From Xylona heveae TC161 (lineage: Eukaryota; Ascomycota; Xylonomycetes; Xylonales; Xylonaceae): 64,000 nt of DNA. Positions 11,634 through 23,500 of this stretch are shown here, in pieces. The stretch spans positions 1,050,646 through 1,114,645 of the forward strand of contig NW_017264202.1 of assembly GCF_001619985.1 (NCBI RefSeq), written 5' to 3'. Every line of letters starts with the position of its first letter. The stretch's first letter is position 1. Made by a program: the position numbers and the translations under genes. Below the pieces are notes generated by a model that searched no databases, had not been told where the DNA came from, and was given only the letters and a program-made list of their open reading frames with translations.

Positions 11634-14188
11634 ATGGGAGTCCCTTCATTCCAGGCGTCCAATGCCGTTATTTATCTTTCCTATGGTGCTTTCCTGTAAG
11701 TTCTCTTAAAACTGAAAAATTGAGCTGTGAATAACGGGAGAGTACTATAGAGTAAGCGGCCTTTATATTGCATGGCGGTGGCGGCACCAATCGAAATCAG
11801 ATTTCCTCGCTACTAATCGTAGCCAAACGGGTCAGATTTGCTTCGCTTTCTTCATGCTGAGTTGAAATGCAACTCAGCTCAATGTATTCATTGAGCATAT
11901 AAGCTGACGCATGTACAGCGATCCCTCTAGCCTTCAATTTTATCGCGTCGGGTGAGTGCTGCCGGGCGCATGTTTGTTAAGATCTTGGCAAGGAGCGGCA
12001 GTAATGTTCTACTGCGTAATGCATTTTACTGCGTGCAATCTCTTGATCATTGAGCAATCTGATCGCAGGTTGGACTATCAAAATAAGGTTCGTATCTGAT
12101 CATCAAGTACTTCGCAGTCCCTCGGCATTCAAGTGCGTCCCTTTTCCGCCAAGCTCCCATGTTGCGATATACATGACTGTTTGAGCAAAAAATGAAATAG
12201 ACCACAAATCCGAAACTGCGCGGCTTCACTACGGGCGCTGAGTTCGCGAGCATGAGAAATCAACCTTGTCGAATGGATTCGATGAGGAATTTCGCATGTC
12301 ATCGCTTGAACGAAGCTGAGAATGAACCGTGAATACTCGATCAAGTTAATGCTTGCGTGGGGAATGTGCTGCCGCATCCGTGCCCCTTTCCTTTTTTATC
12401 ATCTGGGCAAAGAAGACTAATTTTAGATTTTTTTTGGGCATTAAAGCTCTTGGATCTGGTATTCTTTTTGCATATCCCGAGATCTCAACAATTGCAGGTG
12501 TACAAGGTCTCGTTGTATACGCATTGTCAAGCTCGCTGCCTTTGCTCGTATTTGCCTTCCTTGGTCCTATTATTAGGAGAAAATGTCCCGAGGGCTTTGT
12601 CCTTACAGAATGGACAAGGCAAAGATATGGAACAATAGCTGCTCTCTATCTGAGCTTCTTGACGTAAGTTGAGTCTATCCAAGGATTAAAAACTATTTTC
12701 CAGTTGATCTGAACATGCTCCAAGAATCGCAACTTTATTCCTGTACATGGTTGCAGAGCTCTCGGCGTTGCAGCAAATCATCAACGCGCTTACAGGCCTT
12801 GATGGGCTTCCTGCAGTTATTGTGGAATGCGTCGTCACAACCATCTATACCTGTAAGCATTGCCGGGGCGTCAGAGATTCTCGTATTTTGGCTAATATGT
12901 CGAAGCTCTTGGAGGGTTCCGTGTCTCCTTTTTGACAGACACACTCCAGGGTATAATGGTCGTGCTTCTTATCATTCTCGGTGTCATCACCGTGGGTGTC
13001 GAGACGCGCATTGATCATAGTTTGGTGGAATCAACCGGGCTCCTGAAGGGTAGTCTCCTCGGATGGCAGCTTATTTACATTCTTCCCGTTGCCATCCTTA
13101 CCAATGACTTTTTGCTCTCGGTATGAGATTTCTGGTTGCTGGAAAATCTATTGTCTCTGCGCTAACTGATAAGCAGAACTTTTGGATGCGGACGTTTGCG
13201 AGTAAATCCGACAAAGATCTGCGGATTGGTGTAACTCTTGCTACTATTGTCGTCACATTCATCCTCACTCTAGTCGGGGCGGCTGGTTTGCTTGCAGCCT
13301 GGTCTGGCGCGTGGCCCGGCAATCCTCCTCAGGATGGGTCAATTTCCTTCTTCCTTCTCCTCGGACAACTTCCAGGCTGGGTTGTTGGAATTGTGCTTGT
13401 CATGGTCGTTTCTCTCAGCACCGCCGCTTTTGACAGTCTACAATCCGCCATGGTGTCCACTGGCTCAAACGACATTTTCCGAAACAAGCTTAACCTTTGG
13501 TACATTCGAGCGGCGGTTGTGCTCGTAATCATTCCAACCATTGTCGTGGCGCTCAAGAGCCCCGATATTCTTCAAATTTATCTTATATCCGATCTTCTAA
13601 GCGCCTCTTCGATTCCAGTACTTGTGCTCGGTCTTTCTGAAAAGTTTTACTGGTGGAGGGGTTTCGACATTGTCGTCGGCAGTCTGGGAGGATTGTTGAC
13701 CGTTTTCATTTTTGGTACCATCTATTTTGGCAATGCCCATGAGGGCGCATATCTTATGATTTTGGAAAACGGACTCTACTCCAATGACTGGAGTGCATTT
13801 GGTAAGTAATTCGTGAAAGCGTGGTTTTCACTGTGGGGAAACGAATTAGAACTAACTTTTCTCAAGGTGCCTTTGTTGCCGCCCCTGTTGGTGGACTTTT
13901 ATGGGGCTTCGGAGCTTGTGGTCTCCGCCTCACCTTTCAATACGTGTATGCAAGGGCCAGAGGCCATCGATTTGATGCTCTGGACCGACCTGCACCGGCT
14001 GAGCCATCACTCGTCTCTGATGAAGGTCCAGCAGATGACTTGGCTTCTGAAGCTGGTCGCGAACCGGTCAACGTCAAAGCAACGCCGAAGGGTATATTTT
14101 TTTAAATGCCAAAGGTTAGAATTGGATACCTGCTTCGGAGCGGTGCCAATTTTGAACCCATTTTAATACAGAAGCTCTGAGAAAATGA
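11634..14188 (+). CDS. Dur3-type sodium:solute symporter (probable urea transporter)
   Basis: Plasma-membrane transporter of the sodium:solute symporter (SSS) family, subgroup of fungal Dur3. Exons 11634-11695, 11751-11830 and 11919-11951 give the N-terminal MGVPSFQASNAVIYLSYGAF and GLYIAWRWRHQSKSDFLATN. After a long 495-nt intron the protein resumes at 12447 with ALGSGILFAYPE, then KCPEGFVLTEWTRQRYG, LFLYMVAELSALQQI, SLGGFRVSFLTDTLQG, NFWMRTFASK, AAWSGAWPGN, STAAFDSLQSAM, and FVAAPVGGLLWGFGA. Roughly 600 residues with about 15 hydrophobic helices. The C terminus either stops at 14105 or, more likely, splices to a last exon ending at 14188 (EALRK). Substrate is unproven: urea, polyamines or another small solute. 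GATA sites upstream suggest nitrogen control. Confidence 0.82.
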
Positions 14189-14412
14189 CGTCAAAAGAAA
14201 AAGAGGAAACAAAAGTGCTAGAAGATATCATGAAACGTTCAGGATAGAGATGTGAGAAAGGGGAAATTTTATACATTGCATGCTCATTCCTGAGCTGCGA
14301 CATTATAATCTACATAAAGAACCAGTGACTCCCATTTCCTAAATGGACTATGCTCGCTACGCCAATGCCATACAAATTATACAATCATGCAGATCCCTTG
14401 ATATAATTTTTT

Positions 14413-15526
14413 TTACTGGCCGGTGATGGCCTTCTGTGCAGCTTTAACCTTATCCACGGTAGTCTCCTCAGTCGTGCCCCACACGATCCATGGGCCCTCC
14501 TTGCCATTCATCATGGTTCTTTGGATAACAACGTACTCGGTGACATCTCGTTGGATGCCGGTGCCTGGCACAGCTGTGTTGTCTGGGCGTAACCTCGCAA
14601 GACTCTGGCGAGACTTAAGCCTTACGACAGCTTGTCGAAGACCAGCGCCATCAATTGGTAACTTCGCTGCGCGGTGCGAAATGACACGTGCGCCTCTTAG
14701 GTACTTATGCAGCTCCCAGCGGAGCTTGTCCTTTCCGCGCGCCGCAATTCGTGCTCGAAAGCTGTGTAGGATTCCGTCGGCGCAAATAGAACGAAGCGTC
14801 TCAACGTCGCCGCTATTCTTCTTATCAGTAGTTGTCCGAATAGATTGTCACATGGAGGATAATCCCAAGGATTAAATGTGTAATGTTGCGCAGGATGACG
14901 TACTTGGCGAATGCTGTATACATCTCCCTATGCAGAGATCTAGCGGCTGGCACGGTCTGCCGCAATTGCAACTTTAACCGTGGTTTTTGCGCAAATTTAT
15001 AGTACATGACGCTATGGAGCAAGATGACAGTCAGCCACGATATTTTATCAAATCTTCTTCGGATGCAATCATTTGCATTGGGCAGCCAAGCTCAGAGTAG
15101 CGGCTGGACAAGGAGATCTACCTGATAAAATCCGTAATGCGTGTCTTCAACCACAACGTGAACAGTGTTGCGCAATCCCTCGGTTTGCGAAAGAGCGAAG
15201 GTCTGTTCTCGCCTGTAGGCGTAACGAAAGTGCCTGATCTGCATTGTTAAAAATGTCCTGCCATTGAGCTACAAATAGACACCGTCGGAAATTGAAGCAA
15301 TTTTACCTTCAAGCAGACCAAGATCCGTAGGTAATTGACCCGCTCCTTCAAGTTCCTTCATGGCGACCTTCAAACTCCGTTGCGGCGGCTGGCGGATTTG
15401 AGGCGCAAACATCTCTGGCTTGGTCACCCCGAGAGCAATGCGGCTGGTCGAAAAAGACCGATTGAAAATGCATGTTGAATAATTTGTTGCGAGATTTGAT
15501 ACTCGCCATCGAGCACAGTGAGCCAT
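14413..15526 (-). CDS. Mitochondrial ribosomal protein mL45 (MRPL45/Mba1 family)
   Basis: Tim44-like-domain protein that anchors the mitochondrial ribosome to the inner membrane. Four exons: MAHCARWRVSNLATN with a presequence ending RSFSTSR, to GLLE; then GTFVTPTGENRPSLF to LKTRITDFIS; then VMYYKFAQKP, SLHREMYTAFA; then NGDVETLRSICADG to TEYVVIQRTMMNG and EGPWIVWGTTEETT, stopping at 14413. Exon 2 must use the acceptor just before GC ACT TTC (near 15235); the upstream AG gives a stop. The start is the ATG at 15526, since the longer frame opens only with TTG. The last exon lies in the Tim44-like/mL45 fold. Confidence 0.85.
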
Positions 15527-16511
15527 GATGTCCTCCCGGGGTCTGTGTCCCGCCCAGCGCAACAATCGTCAAATTTGGCAAAGTTGGATGCTCCGAAGGC
15601 TCCAAAAGTCAACTTGCGCTGGGGAAATTGTTCTGGATATCATCCATTTCCGAATTGGGAAATCAAATCACGTGGATCATTGCTGCTGTCCGTAGCAAAA
15701 CTGTCAGACCATTAAGCGACGAAATAGGTAAGTGGATAGGCCCCAGAGGTACCCAGCACGACGATATCAAGTCACTCCAGGTCTAGGGGGGTTCCTTTAC
15801 CATTTCTAGTTCTACTCCCCGTTTGAGCCCATTGCTTCTTACGCGATTCACCCTACAGCTACGGAGTGCAATAAAAAGTCATCCCATTTTTGTGAAGAGT
15901 GGAGTGCAAAGTTTTTCTGCTCTTGCCGGCACACCTTGTCCGGTCCTCAGTGGACAAATTCGTTACTACGTATGTGACTCGAAGTGCTCTAGAAGCAATT
16001 TTCAAGCTCCGTAGATAGAGTTGTACCTTTGTAGCGGCGGAATAATTGGATTGACGAATAGCATCACCGCCATAACAAATAGTTCATGTCCTGGCCAGCA
16101 AGTGGAGGAACTCTGTAAAATTACCGCAGGCATACAATGCGCCAGCTAAGGAAGGAGCGAGGGGAGCAGACGACAATTGCTGCTCACTTTCCCATTCCTG
16201 CCTCACTCGTCAGACACGGCCGAGGAGGAGCTTAAGAGGATGAGCTAGCCGGAGGAACCAAAATCCGATTTCGTTGATGTTATTATTTGTGCTAAGCTAT
16301 TAATGCTCCTCTCCCCACGAGGCAGTTACTTCCACTCTCTTATTCTGTCTTTAACACTGTATGCTAGTTTGGGAGTTGCAACAAAGCAGCTGTGACATTT
16401 TCTGCGGCTCTTTCCTTCAAGTCCTCTCTCCGTCTCCTCAAGCGCCTTGTTCAGCTTGAGCCACGTCGACACCAACACCTTACCTCGAAGCTCCTTAACT
16501 CCAGGTCGAAA
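15527..16511. other. mL45/EOS1 divergent intergenic region
   Basis: About 1 kb. No clear ORF. It may contain a small first exon of EOS1: an ATG at 16302 followed by a good donor at 16359 joins in frame to an acceptor before the Ser-rich part of EOS1 (phase fits). Unconfirmed. Confidence 0.4.
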
Positions 16512-16513
16512 AT

Positions 16514-17576
16514 TTGCTTATCCTGCAATGCGGCAGCATATGCCGTAGCCCGTCTGGCTCGCTGGCTTCCTCTGTGTCCACTGAAAGCAGAGACTCGCCC
16601 GCCAAGCCCGTCGTGAGCAGTCCGAGCCCGCCTCCCTCCGCTGCCTCTGCACTTCATCCGCGGGTGGCCGTACTCCTAGGAGTCAGCCGACGATGGCATC
16701 TTCCCCTGCTCGTCGGCCGGGCGCTCTCGACGGCTCCGGCAGCGTGGTGGGGCCTGCGATGCATGTTCACGTTTTTGGAAGAATTTCTACGCGACGATAA
16801 TGGCGCTTTTTCCAGTTCGTGGGAAACAAACAGCTGGTTCCGTATCACCGAAGTCTTCTTAGCTCTGCTTTGGGTACGTTCTTCCTATGGAGTATAATGG
16901 GAGTCGGAGGAGAACGTCATTTTGGCATGTTGTCAGCATCTAAAGTTCTCCATCTACAGTGTATAGCGTCCGCATATCTCTCCTTCTTTTTCACTGATTC
17001 TCTCATGTCTCGATGGTAAGTAGTTCTTTCCTTTCTGCTTCGTCCAAACATGCCCTGAGATATAGCTCACACGACATGGCAAATCGTAGGTTACTAAACT
17101 ATACCCCTTCCGCAACGCTCGTTCGCCTTCTCACAATCAGCGCCAGTAATGCTTACATTACATCTTGGGTGCTCTACCTTTCGGGCGCTTCACAGGATTC
17201 TCGCCTGCTTCTTCCAGCTTGGATCTCCATCGCCAGCGTGAGTGTCAAAAAGCTATCCCAACCCAAGAGAAATCGTTTTGAGAATGTAACTCACAACAAT
17301 TTTTGCAATTGCTAGACTCTTACCGTCCTTTATCACGTCACGCAACACCGAAGCAACATCAAACGAGAAACATCTGCATCTATAGGGGTCTTCTCCATTG
17401 CTAGCTTCATCAGCATGGTCGCCCTTCTCATCTTGCTGCATCTGGCCCGAGAGGATAACCTCGCAATTCCTCTTCTCCAGCTAGTCCGAAAGTTGTTAAA
17501 ATTCATTGTCAAGACTCTTGCCAGACGTTTCAATGTTGAGGTGACTTGGGCACGTCCACGCCAAATGGTCTCATGA
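16514..17576 (+). CDS. EOS1: Eos1-like N-glycosylation protein (ER membrane)
   Basis: Multi-span ER membrane protein of the fungal Eos1 family, linked in yeast to N-glycosylation and oxidative-stress tolerance. After a Ser/Pro-rich leader it has HPRVAVLLGVSRRWHLPLL, WWGLRC, WFRITEVFLALLW, then by splicing SAYLSFFFTDSLMSRW, LLNYTPSATLVRLL, YITSWVLYLSGAS, LLLPAWISIAS, TLTVLYHVTQHRS and a last hydrophobic helix before the stop at 17574-17576. At least three introns. The frame has no ATG between an in-frame stop near 16493 and an ATG deep in the conserved domain at about 16760, so the true start is probably in an unplaced upstream exon; the coordinate given is only the first open part. Confidence 0.82.
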
Positions 17577-17992
17577 CAGACCCACTCAAAAGCCGCTGGC
17601 GCATTCTCTTGTATCTACCTTGGAAACATAACATTTTTTTTATCACATGTCAAACATTGCATGCACAGTACCGTCAGTGAGCAAGACAATATTCATTATG
17701 CCAGATAACAGCAAAGTCAAATACCCCATTGAGCTCTGCAAAGCTTCCTGATTGAAGTAATAGCACAAGATAACTGCAACATGAAGGATCCCGCCAGTAT
17801 ATCCCATGGACTACCGCTATCAAAACTCCTGCTCAGAGGAATGACCTCATTACACGTTCTCGTCCTAGGGCCGGAATACCCTACCGTCGATAATGCTCCT
17901 AAGTGAACAAAGTCGACGATCCAAAAGGCGAGAGTAATGACACTCCACAAAGACACTGCTCTCTTTGGAGAGAGCGTCGGAAAGAGAGTGCT
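17577..17992. other. EOS1/eIF1 convergent intergenic region
   Basis: 416 bp between converging genes; presumed 3' untranslated regions. Nothing else recognised. Confidence 0.55.
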
Positions 17993-18955
17993 TTAGAAGC
18001 CATGGACCTGCAAGAGTTAATAGAGCTATACTTGGAATTGCTAATAATGTCACGAACCTTAATGGTCTTGGCATCAAGTCCAAGTCCATTCTGCTTGTCG
18101 CAGAGGAATTCTTGGGACACTTTGCGTTGATCGCCTTGGAGCTGAATCACTTCGCCCATGGTGACATCGTGGATGACAGTGCCATTGCAGGCTAATCGAG
18201 ATCTGTTAGCCATATCTCTTAGAGCATGGGTTTCAAACGAAGAGTGAAGCATACCAAAGTCTTTCTTGATCTTCTTGAGAATTCTCTTCGGGTCAAACTT
18301 GGAAGGGATGCCCTGGACTGTAGTCAAGGTTTTACGGCCATTTCGCTCTGCATTTATTATAATGATCAATGTTGATTCAAGCGTGGCGCTAAAAGAACCA
18401 AAGACTTACGCTGAATACGAATGTGGATGTAATTATCCGTAGAGTCCTTGCTCTCACCAGAAACGCCTTCCTCGGCAAATGGGTCTAAGAGTTCGACGTC
18501 AGCAGTAGATTCAAACGACGATCGCAATCGAACGGTCTGCAGCGGGTCGAAACGCACCAAAGGTCTTGAAATTTTCAATCTCAATGCCACCCGACTCCTG
18601 TTTGGCGGCGGATTTCTTTTCAGAGGGCTTCTTTACGCTCTTAGGAGTACTAGATGAAGTGCCTTTGCTGTCATTCTCTAGCTGAGGGTTGCCCGTCGCA
18701 CCTTCATCGGCGAAGGTATCTGAGGTAACAAAGTTAGTCGCGGCTCGTTAAAAAGGCATGATGCCAGAAGAAAAAAAGGATCCAGTGTCGAACAGATGAA
18801 AACATAAATAAATGAGCCGAAGCGCAAGTGGGAAATCCCCACAAATCGCAGGCGCTCAAAGGCAAGGCGGGGTACGCCCGAGGGTTTGAGGGGCGACGAC
18901 ACAATAGAATGGGAGTATTACCGAAGGTCTTTGGGTTTTCGAATTCGACTGACAT
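17993..18955 (-). CDS. SUI1: Translation initiation factor eIF1 (Sui1)
   Basis: Binds the 40S subunit and controls start-codon selection. The C-terminal SUI1 domain is complete: YIHIRIQQRNGRKTLTTVQG, FDPKRILKKIKKDFACNG, MGEVIQLQGDQRK, GLGLDAKTIKVHGF. It is assembled from about five exons. The N terminus is unusual: MSVEFENPKTFDTFADEG is followed by a linker of about 40 residues rich in Ser/Lys/Pro and then by IENFKTFDPFAEEG, which is the N terminus normally found in eIF1. So the protein is roughly 165 residues instead of about 110-115. The last intron uses a donor GTTCGT and ends before GTC CAT GGC TTC TAA. Initiation at the second copy is not possible without another ATG. Confidence 0.9.
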
Positions 18956-20520
18956 AAAATCACGTTTGACGGGAAAGAGCAGATAAATTTATGTAAATGA
19001 ATGTGCTGTGGTCTGGGACAGGAGATTTGTCCGAGAATGTGCGCTGATCGAGGGTTTGAAAACGTGGGTGTCGAAGTGAAGAATGTTGCGAAGAAGTAGT
19101 GAGTGAGGTAAGTCGCGTAGAAGGTGGGCGAAGAGTGAGTGGCGACCGGACGGGGAAAGGGTCAATGCAAGTGGCGAAGGTCTCGAATAGGGCCCCAAGT
19201 GCTGCTTTAAGACGAGGGGATAAGAGTCAGGAGCCTCGCGAGTCGGCTTCGCGAGGTCTACGGCGGCCTTTCCCAGCAACCACCGCAGAGTACTCCGGTA
19301 ACCTGTAAGCATTCCCTCGCTTATACTTTGTACCTTCGTACGTTAAGACGTATCCTGCTGCCCAGCCCGAAACTGTATAGAGTCATCTAAAGTTTACCAT
19401 CTCGAATACCGCAAGGCGTAACGTCTGCCTCGATCACTCTGGTACAACGGCCTGGAACCATCGAAAGAGCAGATTCAACGATAGGGCATCATCGTTTCTT
19501 TCCCAATTTATTAGCATACGAAGTAGTTGAACTCCAGTCTCTCCATAGTGCTTTAAAGCAGCGAGGAATATTCACGTGATAATGGGGGATTTGGGTTACA
19601 CATATAATTTGCGACCGAAGGCTTGACAGGACTGGATTCGATCAGTACAAGAGATGAATTTTGATATTCTAATTTGAGAAACGTCTTAAGGTCAATTAAA
19701 ATAGGTCAATGAATACCGAGGAGAATTTCCTACTCTTACGAAGGACACGAACATCCAACAAATCTTATATGGAGTAGCATGATTCTGAAAACAAGGCTAC
19801 TATAAGTAAGGTGACAACATTAATGATTTAGCACTAAAATCAACCTTGGTTGTTCCCAAAACACACACGGCAATTCATCAGAGGTCAATATCACTTGTGT
19901 AACACATGAGCAAGAAAGAGATTTCATCAACTCATTTTCAATACCTCAAATACCTACTGGAGATAATGGAGAGAGAGGTACCATGTATAATTTCGGCCAG
20001 TATCATGATCGTTCTGCCATGGGCCCCATGACGCGGATCTAGTCCCGCAGATGTAAATTGATAATGTAGCCTTTCCTTCTTGGTCTTTAGGCGCTCGGAA
20101 GGCCCGAGTCGTTACTTGATACAGAACTCTACTGTTGAGCAGCTGCGAAGCATTTGGGGCAGGCCGACATTATTCGCAGGGAAATTCCACAGTACTCATA
20201 TGCTCACTATAATTTGAGTGCTTTTGGATGCAGAACTCCTAGGATCATTGCAAGCCACGTCGTTGTGGTGACATGGGTATCTGAAAACCTTACATATGAT
20301 GGATCACGTGTGAACGATCCTATCTCTGGTCAAGCTTATCGACCGTGTAGTTACCTGCAGCAGGACAACAACATAGGATTGGAACCGCATCAAAGCGCCA
20401 TGACTGTATATTTTTGCAAGATTTTATATTATGGTTCAATCACCTGAAAGATATTGTACAACAAAGGGTTACTTATGACCGATTCAAGTCTGCCTGCTCC
20501 ATAATATCTGGTGTTCCACG
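18956..20520. other. eIF1/MED12 divergent intergenic region
   Basis: 1.56 kb. Contains a hairpin CCTCGCGA (19234-19241) and TCGCGAGG (19249-19256) with a 7-nt loop, about 290 bp upstream of the eIF1 start. ORFs here start with TTG or are frame shadows. Region 19560-20150 is AT-rich and featureless. Confidence 0.5.
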
Positions 20521-23500
20521 ATGAAATCAACGAGGCGGGCCGGCAAGGGCACGGTTGCAGATGAAAGGACACCGCAACAGGGACGCAGTGACGGAACTCG
20601 GACTACTGAAGATGATTATCCTTCACCACCCTTGATGCCAAGTAGGCCAGGAAGCTATCATCATCTCAACTTTCCTTTGCAAAACGGAACCCGTGGACCG
20701 GCCAAAATCGCGCCAGCTAAAGACCCAAGCTGGATGAGACCGTATATCCTCGAACCGCCTGCTGAAGCCACCAAGCTATCATCAGAACGTAAGATACACT
20801 CCGTTGTGGGACTAAAAGACTTTACTGAAAGTTGATAGGAACCGCGGATATTTTCCCATGGGCGGGAAATCACCCAGAAGATGTTCTTTCGGACCAGGCC
20901 ACAAAACAAGGCTATTATGACAAGGTCTCGATTTCGCAGAATGAGACGGGTACTGGCCGGACATCGTTATGGCCGATTATAAAACACAAATCTGGTCTGC
21001 AGATTTTGTCGTCATTATTTGTTTCAGTCCTTGAGCAACGACAGTCAAGGGGCCGAATAGCATCTGCATCAACTTTCAAACCACCTCCACGAGTCACATT
21101 GACGGATGCTAAACGGGAAGCATGGCTGCGTGATCTCGCAAATCCCTCCGTTCCCCTTCGTCGACTCAGTCGCACAATTCCTCACGGTATCAGAGGCCGA
21201 ATGCTCCTTGACCAGTGTCTGAGTAAAGGCATCCCCACTGCAAGGGCGGTTTGGCTGATAAAGTGCGTTGGCGCCAATGAAATCCGGGCGTTTAAGAGGA
21301 AAGGGGTCAATGGTGCTTTTGTGATGGGCGGCGAATCTAAATACTTCAGAGATTGGACCGTTTTGGTGGAACAATTCATGGACAGTCTTATTGCAGAATG
21401 CGCAACTCCCGGATGGAAAGACAAGGCGACGTACACGTAAGTCACTTTGCCGTTGGATTCGTCGCTGCGATTCTAATTTGATGCTCACTCTCTAGAATAC
21501 GCCTTTGCGCTCACCTCTACACTGAGTGCCTTCTTGATAGGAGTCATTATTTTGACTGGCTTCTGAAGTCGCTGGAGATCTGTACTTTAGATGCACTTCC
21601 TATTTGGCTGCTCATTATACAGATTTTCTGGGATGATCTCGTCCGCTCACGAAAGTTTGCAAAGCGTCTTGGCGAAGCACTGCTCTGTAAATTAAGCCAG
21701 GTGCGTCTATAAACACGTGGCTTGGTAATATATTGCTAACTGGTCGTAGGACTCGTCAGCGGTCGACGAAAATATTCTTGCTCCAGTCTTGAACCTTGTA
21801 TCTCAGTTGGTATTAAAATTATTGACGGATTGGAGTCGTTGCTTCATCATGCCCACTAAATGGTCGGAGTACCGGACAACCTTGCTTTCGTGCATTGAAC
21901 GAGCCGAATTCGGTGCCCCCAAATTGCATTCAACCTTTCGAAACCTAGATGAGAGAAACCAACGGCTTTTGTTGGATGGCTCGTTGCGAGACAATGTTGC
22001 TGCGAATTCCATTCCCAGGAAGCTCATTCAATTCCTCGACTCGCTGAGCCCGAATTTTGCAGTCGAAGAGATCACGCCTCTGTGCCTCAATATCGCTCAG
22101 GATCCGAGACAGGCTATAAATATTCTCCTAAAGTGGGCATCGACTCCTTATAGAGAGGAGTTATATCATTTGTTCATTGCCGTGCGGGTTTTGCGACAAT
22201 TGCATGGTAATGGGATAGACATCGATAGCGCAATCCTGGATTTTCTAGCGCAGAGTCGCACTCTCCATGAGCTGCGGAAGCAAGACGTCTTTCAAATCAT
22301 ATCGGAGCTCGTGAGCTCTAGAGACTTTTCTGTGGGCCGGTACCTACAGTGGATAATTGCGCGTGGCGGTCTCCTTACCTATCAGGCTATAAATGATGTG
22401 CGTGATGCGTCCACGATAGCTTAAATCCTCAGCTAACGAACATTTAGAATGCCCCTTGCGATGTTCGACTTCTCGCAGAGTTGCCAACGAATGACTTACC
22501 AGCGCATCTCATCAACCTCAGACAAATGCTGCTTGCTGGATCTGAATGTGATGTCTGCAAGGAGCAACACATTCTAGCAGAGGCGAAAAGCTCTATTTCC
22601 GCACTGATTTCCCGTCTTGCGGAGGACGATTCCTCCATGGGAGCTACTCAACTTATTGGACACCCTGACTTCGCAAGTCTCAGTAGAGGCATGAAAGCTG
22701 AGCTGGGAAACTGGCTACGGCAGATGCTTGCGGCGCAAGTCACTGAAACAGATGCGTAAGCAATTCGATCCGCTTTACCTTTTTTCATGAAAGCTGACCT
22801 GAAAGAATCATTGTTGATAACAATTGGACTGACGTGGTCAACCAAAAAATCACATCAGAAATCACATTTCCCCAATTCTCAACCGTCAGGACGATATTAG
22901 AAGTGTTCAATGAATTTTCCACACTGGCGGATGTGCTGAAGATCGTCTCCATCTCAGAAGACCCCACTGTCCTAGCATCCGTGGCCGACACGATCAATTA
23001 CCATTTCAAAGTTTTTGGCGCCCTTGGCGTGCTAGGATCTCTTTACGAAAGTCTTGTAGATCGCTATCGTCTACTGCGAGGCCTCGGCTCACAATATCTG
23101 ATTTTACTCGCTTCTCTGCTCGAGATCATGCCCAATGTTCCTGAAGAGGTCAATTGTGCTTCTTTTCTGTTGCTGGAGCGATCATTACTGGACCAGAAGT
23201 TCCAAGCGAACGCATCTTCTCCCGTCTCTGATCACGCTGCAGATATGCTCCAGGCTGGCAACTATGAGGGGCTCGTCGAGGTCGATCGACTTCTTACCAA
23301 CGGAAGTAATATAGACAAGCTTACTTTCGCCCGCCTCTTCGCAGCTCTCATTCAAGAAGTGGAGTTGTCTTGGGCAAAACCTAACAATCCGGGTGAAAGG
23401 TGTGCGCGGTCTTTGACGACATTGCGGCGTTTTGATTCTTGTCATTTCGATGAAATGATTGAAGAGTGGCTGGATGGATTGCTCCTTTCACGAACGCGAC

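Noticed and set aside
20154-20447. 98-codon frame upstream of MED12
   Set aside because: Opens with TTG and shows no domain or composition typical of the coding genes here.
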